DNA of 64,000 nt from Spinacia oleracea. Lineage: Eukaryota; Streptophyta; Magnoliopsida; Caryophyllales; Amaranthaceae. The notes below the pieces were generated by a model that was given only the letters and a program-made list of their open reading frames with translations, searched no databases and had not been told where the DNA came from. The stretch spans positions 5,069,501 to 5,133,500 of the forward strand of contig NC_079487.1 of the NCBI RefSeq assembly GCF_020520425.1, written 5' to 3'. This document shows positions 11,556 to 23,089 of this stretch, one piece after another; the first letter of the stretch is position 1, and each line of letters starts with the position of its first letter. Position numbers and translations under genes: made by a program.

Positions 11556-13019
11556 TGTAGACACCTACTTTTGTCCCCATTCCCGCAAGGGAAAGGTTCG
11601 ATGATGAAAGCATAAAAACTCCACTTGACAACGCATCTCCTATAAAATAAACGAATCTCGATTCCCCATTTCATTTCACCCGAAACCTGCTATTTATGGA
11701 AACCTGCTAAAAATAGTAATTGCCGTAAAAGGTAGCTTCTAAAAGTGGCAAATCATAAAGGATAGAAACCTGTCAGAATTAGGTGTTGCATTCCAACATA
11801 AATCCTAAATGAGATAGAAAACCGCGAGAATCCTATTCCTAATAGGATTCGGAAATAAGAGTTACGTATTAATTAAAATCCTAACGAGCCTAGAGTTCGT
11901 AACGGGCCCAGACGCATTCCGTCATAAAATTGATACGCGCTAAATGACTCGAATTAATCTCAAACTCTACGGATTTCAGGAATCCGAATCTGACCAAAGA
12001 ATTCTGCCAGACCCTATTTTCAACGCCCAGCCCTGGGCGCCGAAAATTCCAGCGCCCAGAGCTGGGCGCCGAAAGTACCTGGGACGGATTCTTTTCCTAA
12101 TCCGTTTCGTATTCAAATTCCTGAAAAACTATCTTTCTACGCCACTTTTTCCTATAAATAGACCCCTAGTTTCGACGTGAAAGAACACACAACAACACAC
12201 AATTATATTCTGAGTATTGACTCCAACCCTTAGCCTAAGCCTCTCGCTGCGAAACTGTTCACGCTTTCTGTCGCAATCGATCCATAAATCGAACAGAACG
12301 TATCCTGTCCCATAATTGAGATTCGTTAAATAAAAAGGAGAAATAGCAAAGTCAAAGTGGTTAGTTTTCTGAGAACCGTGACGCACCTCTCAAGGGTGCG
12401 TCGTAATGTGTCCCTTTTCTATGATTTAACTGCTTTCCTCGCCCTTTTTATGAACTGTTAAACTAACCTAATCTGATTGTTCTATCACGCCTAACAAATA
12501 TAATATTTTCGGGAAATCGGATTATCATGCTAGGTCCCTTAATGCTACTTAAATCAGATAATCACGATCGAATTAGTGTTATATGTTGCATATTGTTAAA
12601 ATCAACTCAAATTAGTTTAATAGTTAACGCATGTCCCTTCAATTATTTATGCTGAGCTACTAAGGATATCCTGCCTCTGGAGTTATCGACGAGCGAATTA
12701 CTCCTCTCGGTAGTTACAGTCCCCCGAACCCTCAATCTCTACCTTGCGGGTGTATATTGAGAGATCCCCACACCAGGGATCACAAGGGAACCTACGGCCG
12801 TCGTGGTCAAACATAATTGCACTCCCTTTATGTCACAATAACCGGGTTTTGTCAGTTTTTCTCATTGTCGTTAAAAACTGAATGGCGACTCCTATATTAC
12901 TAGTCAATTGGGTGTATACTCACAGGAAATCCAATTACACTTGATTGAATAAAAAGAATCGTCACACCCACGAGGGACAAGGTCACGCATTAGCCTCGCG
13001 CTTTTTCGACCCCCTCACA
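11556..13019 (+). repeat. Solo LTR, gypsy (TGTAGACACC family)
   Basis: A 1464-bp LTR that starts TGTAGACACCTACTTTTGTC and ends CCCCTCACA. It is flanked on both sides by ACATG (11551-11555 and 13020-13024), with no internal region: the signature of a solo LTR left by LTR-LTR recombination. It contains a TATA box (CCTATAAATAG, near 12150) and two GC palindromes. It sits in the gag of the minus-strand gypsy element. Confidence 0.9.
12024..12069 (+). repeat. Paired GC palindromes in the solo LTR
   Basis: CGCCCAGCCCTGGGCG and GCGCCCAGAGCTGGGCGC lie about 12 bp apart, each followed by CGAAA. Each can form a strong hairpin about 85-130 bp upstream of the LTR TATA box. A regulatory or structural role is possible but not shown. 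Confidence 0.7.
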
Positions 13020-13385
13020 ACATGTTCCTTCGTATTTCATCCTGTAACGTGGTGCTCATCTGCTGTCGGAAAGTTTGATTCATTTGTTGTTGGAATCCTG
13101 CTAGAATCTCATGCAGTGATCCTACCGAGACAGGCAGGTCCAAGTTTTCATCCAGCACGGCGTCCCTGACATTGGGGCTTAGATGGCCGCCTGGTGAAGG
13201 CGCTTCCAGGTCTGGTTCCTCCTCCACAATTACCTCGGCCTCCTGAACTCGGCGCGGCGTGCTTCCAGTGTTTGCAACTCAATTTGCTTCCTCTATATGG
13301 GGTTGGCTCCTTTCCCGGGGCCGTCTCTCCTCTAATTCACCATTATACTCTCCTTCAGATTGCGGTTTGGCCATGATACTATAAC

Positions 13386-13403
13386 TCCCCTCAGACGGCG
13401 CCA
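13386..13403 (-). other. Primer-binding site of the gypsy element
   Basis: On the minus strand TGGCGCCGTCTGAGGGGA lies two bases inside the LTR edge. The TGGCGCC start is common in plant gypsy elements. It fixes the element's orientation and the inner LTR boundary. Confidence 0.8.
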
Positions 13404-13405
13404 AA

Positions 13406-13983
13406 TGTTGTGGGATCTTTTACGGTGATGACGTGTCACGCGTTCCTCGGAGGTATCAAGTATGCGCTGGCACGATCTTCCTGCAACCTGTAAAACAAGA
13501 ATATTCCCGTAGGAATATTCCCTCCGATGCCTAAGTAAGTACTGGCAAGAGAGAGAAGTAAATTGTAGAGAGAAGGCAGAGCAAAGGTATTTTAAGGTAG
13601 GTAGGAATGTATTGAATGCCCCCTTTTACCTAGTGATTTGCACTATTTATAGTGCTAGTGTTTCTTGGGATTTGATCCCTAAACCCTGGCTGCACGATTG
13701 GATGCTTTCTGAGATTGGGACATGTGTCCGATTAGTAGGAGGTCGGATTAAGCCTGTTGGCCCTTTTGCATTTTTGGGTTTGCCTGCAAACTTTGGGCTT
13801 TTTGACATGATTTATTAGGGATCCTACCAAGCAAAGAGGCCTCATGGGCCTAAGTGATGGGCCTTGGATCAGGGTGCGAGCATAGGCTCTGTACGGATTC
13901 GAGGTATGCGTGCTGGAGGGCTTCTGGCCTCCTCTTTGGGCTATCATAGTAAAGCCATGTGGCACACTTCAGTTTAAGCCACA
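13406..13983 (-). repeat. 5' LTR of the gypsy element
   Basis: On the plus strand it reads TGTTGTGGGATC to about AAGCCACA, roughly 578 bp. A TATA box (CTATAAATAG on the minus strand) lies at about 13643-13653. The inner edge is exact because of the adjacent PBS. The outer edge is inferred from the TG/CA rule and the copia tail beyond it, and could be a few bases off. Confidence 0.75.
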
Positions 13984-14164
13984 TCATGTAGCAACCATGG
14001 GAATCAAGCATGTTGGAGAATGGCTTTGATTTTCTAAGTTTTGTTTTAGAACATCTGTTAGATTTGTGTTTAAAACAATTGGTTTAACCATTTCATATTT
14101 ATGAAATTCTTTATTTCATATTCATTTAATTTTGGTTTATATTAAATGAAAATTCCAAGTGATT
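13984..14164 (+). pseudogene. Copia pol C-terminal tail fragment
   Basis: The plus strand reads ATMGIKHVGEWL followed by a stop at about 14027-14029. This matches the last residues of the open copia pol in element D (MGIKHIGEWL). After the stop comes AT-rich sequence resembling the 3' untranslated region of that family, ending near 14160. It is the truncated remnant of an older copy, cut on the left by the gypsy LTR and on the right by gypsy 3' sequence. Confidence 0.75.
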
Positions 14165-14808
14165 CAAATCATTCAAATGGGATGGCAAGATGGATTCTTC
14201 GACAAAGAAACACCTGTCGCCGCGCTGCTGCATGCGCGGAATCTTCTCCGGGCAGTCCTCCGTGCTGATTGCGCGTTCTTTGCTGCTACGGTTTTCTGCA
14301 CCAGGCATCAAACATCAAATCATGCTACCTTCCGAAATTACTATTATATATTTGTTTCTCCGAACATCAACAGATAAATATTTCAAGGATGCAAAGTTCG
14401 AAAAATACAAGAATTCAGGCGTTCGACTCCAAACGGACCCAAGCTCTAGGAAAGTCAGCCGAAATTTCAAGATTTTAAGAGTCAATAAAAAGCTCTACTC
14501 CCCAGTGAGCATATCCCCAGCTGATCAACTCCGGGTATTCAAAATTTTAAAATAAAAAATTCAAGATTCAAAATTTTCGATGCCAAGCTCCGTCTAAACC
14601 AAAGGCGGAAAAGCAGTACAAGTACAAATCAGAGTCGTCACAACCGCACAGAGGTAGACTCTATCCTTTTTCCTAACACTTGTCTTGTGCAGGTACCGGC
14701 ATACAAAGAATGGTCTTGATTGCAGAACATATTGATCGTTCTCCGTCCCTAGTCGAAAACTTTGACTTGCGCTTTCCTAATAGGACGCTCAGTCAAAGTG
14801 GGGGCTTC
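14165..14808 (+). mobile_element. gypsy 3' internal end (non-coding)
   Basis: A non-coding stretch just before a TGTAGACACC-type LTR, ending in the purine tract AAAGTGGGGGCTTC (about 14795-14808). That marks it as the 3' end of the internal region of a plus-strand gypsy element. No pol residues are readable. The left border with the copia tail is approximate. Confidence 0.6.
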
Positions 14809-17148
14809 TGTAGACACCTAAATCGTGTCTCCCCTTTGGGATGATGACGATACTATTATCCTTGCTAGGTGGTTGGAGCAACTCCGTGCGGAAGTCCCAA
14901 TTGCTAAAACATATTCCAAGTCCAAGGTCCAAAGTCCAATTCCCAAGACCGTTCCCATTACGGAACTCGGTACAAAATTCAATTTTCGAAAATCAATTTC
15001 AAAATCCAAGTACAATCTCACCCAATGGACCTCTCCATTGGTTTTACAAGACCTTTTCCAATCAAAATGACACTAAGCAATCCAAATTTGGGCGCCGACC
15101 CACAAAACCGAGAAAGTCGGGCCTCGTCCCGTAAAACTAAATTCAAAAACCCGAAAACGGCTAGTTTTTAGTCGCAAAATCAAAGCCTTACCCATTAAGC
15201 AAGTGCTACGTGCCAAAGCTCGTACATTTCGTACAAAGGTACGTTCACTAAAAGCCAAATGCAAGGACGGTGTAATCGTCCTTGCATGGCGTTTCCTGTG
15301 CCACGTCAGCGGCGCCATAGCCTGCGCTGGGCGCAGCTATCATTTGGCGTTTAGCCATCTAATTTTATATTTGAACCCTGATTTCAAAGCACTTTAGGGC
15401 ACCAAATTACAATCAGAACGTTGTAATTCTGAAATTCCCCCTCAAAAATCAAATACAAAAACTTTAAATTCTCATACAAATCTCAAGTGTTCAAGCAATT
15501 GGGAGCTCCAAGAGGAATTCTAACCTAAACCTAACTAGGTAATTCCGAATCCCAATCCTAATCTACTATGTTTCCTAAAATTACTCTTTCAAAATGATTA
15601 GTAAAGTTGACACTTTTGTTCTCAAAAGTGTCACTCAACAATCACATATTTTTACAAATTCAACACTTTCTATGATTCAAATACAAAGTTATGGATTCCA
15701 TGATGTTTAAGGTTGTTTGTAATCACTTCCTTAAACTAGAATCATTTTCAAAATATAGAGTAATCAAAGGTGAGGCCTTTTTAACATTTAAAGGTCTAAT
15801 CTTTGAGATTCAAGACTCCTCTTTTCAATATCCAAGTCCAAGTTTCATTTTCAAGATTCCATGATGTTTAAGGTTGTTTGTAATCACTTCCTTAAACTAG
15901 AATCATTTCAAGTTATGCAGCACATCAAAGGTGAAACCTTTTTAACATTAAAAGGTCTAATCTTTGAGATTCAATACTCCTCTTTTCAATATTCAAGTAC
16001 AAGTTTAATGTTCAAGATTCTATGATGTTTAAGGTTGTTTGTAATCACTTCCTTAAACTAGAATCATTTAAAGTTATAGAGCACATCAAAGGTGAAACCT
16101 TTTTAACATTAAAAGGTCTTATCTTTGAGATTCAAGACTCCACATTTCAATATTCAAGTGCAAGTTTCATTTTCAAGATTCTATGATGTTTAAGGTTGTT
16201 TGTAATCACTTCCTTAAACTAGAATCATTTCAAGCTATGGAGCATATCAAAGATGAAACCTTTTTAACATTAAAAGGTCTAATCTTTGAGATTCGATACT
16301 CCTAAGTTCAATATTCAAGTTCAATATTCAAGATTCAATCTTTCAAGTGCAATTTCTATGTCCAATATCTAAGACACTTTTGGATGAGAAACTTGTCTTA
16401 AAGTTGGGATTTTTAGACTTGAATCCGTGTCGGACGCACTTATTATTAAGTAGTCGTTTGGCGTTCGTATCTCAAATACAATATTTCAATTTCAATATCG
16501 CAATTTCAATATCGTCATTTCAATATCTCAATTTCAATAACGCATTTCAATATCGCACCTTTCAATATTGCACTTCAATTTCGCACCTTTATTATTTGCT
16601 ATTTCAATTCCGCATTCTTTACCATCTCACTTTGAGATGATGTGGTTTTGTACACACTTTCAATAATTCTTTTATTCATTGTGATGTTGCTTTACTTGTT
16701 TATTGCTTTCATCGCCTCACATGCTAAATACAACAAAATGCAAAGTTACACCACGCTTAACAAAGATAATTTCTTGGACAAACCGGCCTTAGGTTCCCTT
16801 AAATTAACTTTAAAGCAAAGTGATCACAATGCAAGTAGAAATTCTATGTGCTAAAATTCCAAGTTCAAACCCACATAGTGTCGTGACTAGGGTTATTCGA
16901 AAATGCTCTTTGCCATGCACTCGAATACAATTTTTAAGGCTCGCGGAATAAGCATCTCATTCCCTTGCCCGGATCTCACCCATCCGTTCTAAGATTCAAT
17001 GCATTATCCACTAAAGAGTCAACTTTTTTCTTTCCAAACGGGACCCTTAAAATTGTTTGGTGGCGACTCCATCGAAATCCAAAAACATACAATGCTCCAA
17101 GCCTTCCGTAGGGGAAATACAAAAAAGTACGGAAAAATACCCCCTACA
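14809..17148 (+). repeat. 3' LTR of a gypsy element (TGTAGACACC family)
   Basis: Starts TGTAGACACCTAAATCGTGTC right after a purine tract. The end is placed at CCCCCTACA (17148) by the TGT...ACA rule. It shares blocks with the solo LTR at 28555-33201 in reverse orientation: GGGCGCCGACCCACAAAA, GATAATTTCTTGGAC with AAACCGGCC, and a GGTGGCGA motif near the end. About 2.3 kb long, with a 161-bp tandem array inside. No target duplication can be tested because the 5' end is missing. Confidence 0.7.
15690..16340 (+). repeat. 161-bp tandem repeat array, four copies
   Basis: The string ATGATGTTTAAGGTTGTTTG starts at 15700, 15861, 16022 and 16183, exactly 161 bp apart each time. Units share TCACTTCCTTAAACTAGAATC and ACCTTTTTAACAT with AAAGGTCT, and differ by scattered substitutions. 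The array lies inside the LTR and accounts for much of its length. A further short-period run of TTTCAATATCGCA units lies at about 16480-16600. Confidence 0.92.
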
Positions 17149-17239
17149 ACAAGCTCCACCGAGGATCCTGAGAGTGTGATGTTGTTTCCCTTGCCAATAC
17201 CATCCCATTCATGCATTGCGCGTATGAGCATGTAAAGAA

Positions 17240-18690
17240 CCATCAACTAAAATCATATCCATTGGACCTTTTGTACCCGTATCAATAATAATTACTCTAT
17301 AGAAACTTGGTGGATAAGCTTGAATGATCTCTGGTGGATGAAGAAATTTCTCAAGGAGTGATATTTACCTTTCTTTAGAATGTCATGTTGATCAATCCCC
17401 TCCTTTATGAGGACCAAATTGTAGTGAAGTTTGTTGCATCATCTCTAAAAAATAAATTATTCTTGGCTATCCAAAGTCCTCGTATTGTATTGAAAAAATA
17501 AACATTACTAGGACCCTTTTTTCCCATCCCGACGGTTGAATTTCTGGATATAAAAAGGACCACTCTATAAAGGAAATAGTCTCATTGGTTTTGAGTGGAT
17601 AGATCAAAACTTGTTATGCTAGAGCACATAACCTGAACATATGTTGAAGGTCCTCTTCTTCATTTTCACAATAACCACATGAAACTGCTACTTTTATACA
17701 ACGCCGATTGAGATTTACTTTCGTAGCAAGCCTATTGTGGAAGATTTTCCAAAAGAGTAACTTCCATTTTGAAAGAATGACATGTGACCAAACTAATTTG
17801 AAAATCTCATAAATGGAATCAATATATATGGAGATAAGTCTTCAGAGGCTAGCATAATATAAGCATTTACCTGATTTATGACAACGCCAATAAAGAAAAT
17901 CTTCACTTTTCCTCAGTTGGAAGTTCCATACCAACTATGCGGTGAACATCGTGAAATACAAAACTTTCTAAGACCCGTCGATGGTTCCAACCTATATGTT
18001 GAGGCAGAATAAAGTGGCTAGCTTTCCAATTCCGAACATTACAAAGGCGGACTTCAGATTTGTATTCCTGAATTTCTCCATGAACCCATATATCTTTACA
18101 TGCTACCACTTTTTTGTTTTTTTTACCATTATCAGTCTTCCAATCACAACCTTTTAAAAGGAGATTGCTTGCCCGACAAAGACCATGCATACCCTAAGAA
18201 AATGCACGACCTATATAAATTGTTGGCTGACTTGTTGCAAAGGGATTTGGAATTTCCCTATGACAAATGATTGCTAACATAGAGTGTGGCTTATGGGCTA
18301 AAATGCCAGACTTATTTCATAAAGCATGATTTAGGTTGGTGATACCACGAATTCCCAGACCACCTAAACCTCTAGGTAGGTGGAGAGTTTGCTTCTCCAC
18401 AAAATGCATTTCAGAATTGCACTTTTTAGCCCTAAAAACTGAGCAAGAATTTTATTCACCTTAAAAGGAACAAAAATGGGAACCTCCAAGCAGCTAAGAA
18501 CACGAGAAGCCATTGCAATGGAAACAAAATTTATCAAAATCAACTTTCGTGATTGAGAGAGGTTGATTGAATTCCATGACGTAACCTTAGCCGCAATCTT
18601 AACCACTATGAACTAGAAATTAGAATGTTGTTGGCCAGTGAGATCAATAGGAACCCCTAAATGCATACCCAAGTAAGGTACGATCTTCAT
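17240..18690 (-). pseudogene. LINE remnant: RT C-terminus and zinc-finger region
   Basis: Minus-strand fragments match the C-terminal part of plant non-LTR (LINE) polyproteins. A thumb-like segment (SWNSINLSQSRKLILINFVS, about 18530-18570) is followed by GLGIRGITNLNHALWNKSG. The RVT zinc-finger domain is readable near 17640-17760 (LLFWKIFHNRLATKVNLNRR, then CGYCENEEEDLQHMF). Stops and frame changes occur throughout. No poly(A) tail or target duplication was identified, so both ends are approximate. Confidence 0.75.
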
Positions 18691-18976
18691 ACTTTAGACA
18701 ATAGATGATGTTAAACATTGTTACATGTCAAATGCAAAGCATTGCAAAATTAAAAACACATACATTTACACGTCGATTGCAAATGTAATATTTTAAAGAC
18801 ATAAATATAGTATGTGGTATCGGGTACATGCTTATTTGGAAATTGTTTCGTAAATTACATGTCCTTTATAACATGAAAACCCCTTGAAAAAACAACACAA
18901 TGACAAAATGCATATTCAAACCGCAATTTAATTTATTTATTTTTTAAAAACACCTAATAAAACATACTTTGTATAA

Positions 18977-21900
18977 TTATAAACCATATTCCTTCAATTC
19001 CTCCTTGAGCTCTACCATGCATTCCTTTGGCAAAATTAGCGTCACAATTCTTCCTCCATCCATTGTTTTTGCATTGCTTTTATCATCTTTTGGGCTTGGG
19101 ATAACCAAAACGACCCCTTCCTTACCAATCCCATCCACGAAACAATTCACAAATCTTGGTGCTAACCCCTTCAATTCGAACCCATAAAAGTCGGCTTCTT
19201 CCATGTTCACGAATGTTAAATTCGATCCGTATATGATATAATCGGATCCTCCCGGGTCTCGGCCTACCATCTCTTCAATTTGGTCCTTCTCGCTGTCGGA
19301 TACATCATGGATCAGGGCTGCAAGCTCTTCGATATGGGCCTCCGCTACTGAAAAAGCCGCTTTAATTGAGCCCACAAATTGGTTGTTCCTTAGAGCCATA
19401 GCATCCTCTATTGGGCTTGCAGCGTCTTTCTTAATGACGGTCACTGTATTGGGCTCTGACCCATTTCTTATTTTTGCTATGGCGCGCCAGATTACAGCAC
19501 TTAGCAACTCAAAAGGCTGAATTGGGCTTAAAATGGAATCATTTTCAGAAAGTTTTGCTTGCAATTTGGTCAATTGGGCCGGCTTCACATGAAAGGAGAA
19601 TGTGTCCATTTCACAGGGTAAGGGCATGATCCAATGATCACCAAATGGGCCCACTTTCTTTATGGATGATGGCTCTAAATTTATGGGCTTTTTGGGCTTG
19701 ATGTTGCAAGGAGGTGATTTATTAAGGCTGGGTGGATAAGTGGGCTTCACGCCATTCAAGGATAGTGCTAACCAGTTCATGTAGTTTGATGCTGAAAATG
19801 CGTCTCCTAGCACATGGGCCCAACTTAGGCCCAAAGCTAATCCTCCACATTTTAAAGACGTAACCTGTTCAATGATTAATAGCAAATATTAACCATCAAT
19901 ATCATTATATCATTATGAAAATAAAATACCGTTTTTTTTTCTTCACCAAAAAATATCATTAAGAAAATAAAATACTGTGTTTCCGAGTATAAATACACAC
20001 CGACAAACTACGACTCCGTCACTCCGGAAAATTACTAAATACCCATGAATGGTCATAAAAAAACATTTATACTCCGTACAAAAATATTTCCTCTGTTCTT
20101 TCATTTTAATATTTAATTTTTAATACTATTCATTTACAAGTGTTTGAAATATAATTATGGGAGATGCTAGATTTATTTTGATAATAACAAAATGCTGAAA
20201 CTCCAAATGTTATATTGTTGAGTATTTATTACTCTTATTAATTGGTAAATTGCCAACTAGTCAACAATCTACTACGGAGTATAATTCATGTGAGCACGGA
20301 GCCTTCCCAGTTGCAATCAAATGCAACTACAAGACCACTGGACCATAACTACTACAAGTAGACTGTAGTGGAGCCCATTTGTTACCGTTTTTTTTTTCCG
20401 GTTATCGATTTAAAAAAAAAAAAAACTAAGGCTCGGTTTATTTTGGCGAAAACACTTTAAAAATGATTTTTCTTTTTTCTTTATTTGTTTTATTAATGGT
20501 GGGAATTAATTTTTTCAAATGTGAAATTGAAAAACAACTTTTTCTAAGGGAAAACTAAATTTTCTTTTGAAAAGAAGAAATGTCAAAATTTCCACTTCAA
20601 TCCCTTAGCATGTACATTGATTAACTCTTTAAAATGGCTCTTGGACGACTTTTCACTCTCTCTCTACCACTATCTCTCTACAAGACCTTGAGAATTCATT
20701 CTTAAAAACACTTAATATTGGTTGGTTGTTCAAGTGAGCTCTCCAATCTCATTTTTACTATAGGTGGTCCATAATTAATTGTCTTTTTAACTAAAATTAC
20801 TATTCACTTTTCACGGTTACTCCCCACATTTCAAAGTTACTCCTTATTTTTCAACAAGAATCAAATGTTGGAGGGCTCTTGGGCAAGAGCTATCTTGAAG
20901 GTACTCTCCATGAAAAGCTACTTAAGAGCTCCAATGTCGGCTAAAAGATAGTTCTTGTTGGAGAGCTACTTGGAGAGCCACTCCAAGAGCCCCATTATAC
21001 ATGCTCTAATTACATTTCTTTTTCTCTCCTCTCATTTTTACTCACATGGTCATTTTCTTTATAATTTTACTTGAAAGGAAACAAAGGAGTAAAATTGTTT
21101 TCCATGGTTGAAACAAACGGAGCCTAAAGAGAAAAAAATATGAAAATCATAAGAAAAAAAGGGATAAATATGTGTCAGTACTCTCAAAGTTCCAATCTAC
21201 ATACTATACTAATCCCTCATTCCCGGAATACTCATACCGGCCGGTTTAACCGGCACATAGTTTAAGACAAATTAGTTAATTGAATTATTATTTAATTAGA
21301 TGGTAGTTGATATTGAGTATTTTATTTAATATAATTAGTGGCAAATATGTCAATTTTTTGAGGGTGGTGGGGTAGGGATGTTTTTTTAATGTCTTTTAGA
21401 TGTTAGGAATCTAAGTGAGACCTAAGGTAAGCGAGAGAAATAATATAAAATTTGAAAAATATGTTATTTGTAGAAACGGTGCAAGTATTCCAGAACGGAT
21501 GGAGTACTAGTTACTGAAATAAAGATTTACGAAGTATTACATAATATTTCATTTTTATTTTTTTTAGTTGTACCATTTGGGGTTAGACACAAAGATTAAA
21601 TAAATACCTCGTATTAAATATCAAAATTGCACATATGATAATAAATAAAAACGAGGGAAAAAAGTTAGGTAACAATGAAAAATGTTAAATGTGAGTAAGG
21701 GTAAATATAGGTATTTAATATATGATCATATCAAAAAGCATATGAAAACATAACATAAAAGGAAATGGTCCAAGTAATATACAACTTCTATAAAAGGAAA
21801 ATTCTGCAAGAAGTATGCAACTTCTATAAAAGAAAAATTGTGCAAGTAATAAAAACGGAGGAAATAGGGTGATTATTAGTCCAATTGTTTACAAGTTAAT

Positions 21901-23089
21901 ATTACATTCGTTTCGCAATACATGCATCATTTCTCATTTGAACAATATTCATTAATCAACTTTGACTATCTTTCTTTCACCAGCGTGTAAGAAAAAACAT
22001 AGTCAAGTGAGATTTCGTTAAATTCGTATCAATATCAACTTTTTATAATTTTTATTTATACTTATTTAAAAATATTAATGTCTAAAAAAACATTTTAGAA
22101 TACTGCAAAAAAATTGTTGCATGTACTATGAAACGGATGTAGTAATAAGCAATATTTTTATACACTTTTATGATAGAGATCGATCTTACTAGCTTCCATT
22201 ATTCAATCATATTTTTACGATTATATGGATACCGTTCTGCCACATTAGATTATGAGTTTTCTAGTTTCCCTCTCTCGATTTATAACAATAATGCGTTAAC
22301 AACCTCTAAATTTAATTGACCAATATTGTACTGCGTATTACGTTATATTCACCCGATTTTAACTTATCTAAACTCGATCATTTGAACTTAATAAGTTATT
22401 GTACTTTTATGACCTTTGCGTGGTCATATCCTATAATCCTATATAGTACAATTTTGCCAACACTAATTGACGCAATAATTTATGTATTAACACCACATTT
22501 TGTTCAACTGATATTTACTTATCTGAACTTATTTTAAACTTTTTAAATTCATTGTTATTCACTTATCTGAACTCGATCATTTCAAACTTAATTGAACTTT
22601 TTAAAATTTATTATATTGTGGTAAAGTAAAGGAAGGAATAGAAGCAATTACCTGTAGAAAAACAAGAGGAGAAAAAATGAGCTCAGGACCAAGAACATTA
22701 GTAGCAACAAGGAGCCTTTGAGAAGAAGTATCCTCCATTAAAATCCATTCTTCTAGGGTTTTCGAGCTTTTCGCCTCGACAAATCTCATCCCACAATCAT
22801 TACACTTAATAAAAGGTCGACCACCATCTTCTTCTGATCTCCTAAATCTTCCACAAGATTCATAATAGTAATTAAGCCATGCAAATATTCCCTCCCTTAA
22901 TTTTGTAGGGCTTAATCCCTCAATTGTTTGCTTATCAAGAAAGTAAACTACCCTTAAATAATGAAGTTTCATTGCTAAATCCATGTTATTAGGCTTATAA
23001 ACTACATTTTCCCCCGTTATTGCTGCCGATCCTACCGATGATAATCTTATCTCATAAACAAGATCATCTTTTTCATTTGAGTTTTTCAT
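18977..23089 (-). CDS. CER2-like: CER2/CER26-like BAHD-family protein (2 exons)
   Basis: Exon 1 is 23089-22652 (146 codons) and exon 2 is 19864-18977, joined by a 2787-bp GT-AG intron in phase 0; together 441 residues, the usual family length. The BAHD HXXXD motif is present as HVLGD (163-167) within GLSWAHVLGDAFSAS, the form typical of CER2-like proteins. The second BAHD motif DFGWG is replaced by DFYGF (371-375). CER2 and CER26 act in the endoplasmic reticulum with the condensing enzyme CER6 to extend very-long-chain acyl chains for cuticular wax; in Arabidopsis CER2 the HXXXD motif is reported to be dispensable. I see no frameshift or stop, so the gene looks intact. Which paralogue it is cannot be settled from this window. 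A TATA-like CTATATATAG lies about 90 bp upstream of the ATG. Confidence 0.9.
20430..21124 (-). mobile_element. Harbinger/Tourist-like MITE
   Basis: Imperfect terminal inverted repeats start GGCTCGGTTTATTTTGG on the left and GGCTCCGTTTGTTTCAAC on the reverse complement of the right. TAA flanks both ends (20427-20429 and 21125-21127), matching the 3-bp target preference of PIF/Harbinger elements. No coding capacity. Strand is nominal. Confidence 0.7.
20607..21007. mobile_element. Nested MITE with GCTCTTGGA inverted ends
   Basis: Left end TAGCATGTACATTGA with GGCTCTTGGACGACTT is mirrored by ACTCCAAGAGCC and ATACATGCTCTAA on the right. The arms lie inside the Harbinger-like element at 20430-21124 and imply a separate insertion. 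Borders are approximate. Confidence 0.55.
21209..21504. mobile_element. Stowaway-like MITE
   Basis: Inverted ends CTAATCCCTCATTCCCGG (left) and GTACTCCATCCGTTCTGG (reverse complement of right) both lead into AATACT, with TA on each side, as in Tc1/mariner-derived Stowaway elements. About 296 bp, non-coding, in the CER2-like intron. Confidence 0.7.
21902..22142. mobile_element. Stowaway-like MITE
   Basis: Inverted ends TTACATTCGTTTCGCAATAC (left) and CTACATCCGTTTCATAGTAC (reverse complement of right) both continue into ATGCA. TA flanks both sides. About 241 bp and non-coding, in the CER2-like intron. Confidence 0.65.

Larger units (their letters stand above)
11341..13372 (-). pseudogene. gypsy gag, N-terminal part (interrupted)
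   Basis: The gag start of the minus-strand gypsy element, in two blocks. Block one (13025-13372) begins MAKPQSEGEYNGELEERR just downstream of the PBS, has an in-frame TGA near 13280, and continues through EEEPDLEAPSPGGHLSPNV to EILAGFQQQMNQ. Block two (11341-11550) carries on in the same frame after the solo LTR (11556-13019) is removed, through ERTAHQMSLSLG. It has a TAG near 11460 and then a Ser/Arg-rich stretch leading into the part left of the copia element. Continuation of one frame across both insertion sites shows that gag was already in place when they landed. Confidence 0.8.
1..13983 (-). mobile_element. Ty3/gypsy retrotransposon, 5' half, broken by nested insertions
   Basis: This is a minus-strand gypsy element. 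Its 5' LTR lies at 13406-13983, followed leftward by a primer-binding site and a gag region that runs off the left window edge. Only gag is visible; protease, RT and integrase would lie outside. Two later insertions split it: a complete copia element (1131-11340) and a solo LTR of another gypsy family (11556-13019). Removing them makes the gag reading frame run through both junctions, which confirms that all gag segments belong to one element. The gag also carries at least four in-frame stops, so the element is dead. It appears to have landed in an older copia tail (13984-14164). Confidence 0.85.
19865..22651 (-). other. Large intron of the CER2-like gene, MITE-filled
   Basis: The donor GTAATTG follows exon 1 at 22651, and the acceptor ending AACAG lies at 19865. 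At 2.8 kb the intron is longer than both exons together. It contains at least four MITEs (20430-21124, with another inside it; 21209-21504; 21902-22142), which explain much of its length. Confidence 0.85.

Noticed and set aside
14159..14555. Frames of 72 and 121 codons near a gypsy LTR
   Set aside because: They lie in the non-coding 3' end of a gypsy internal region, with no similarity to gypsy proteins.
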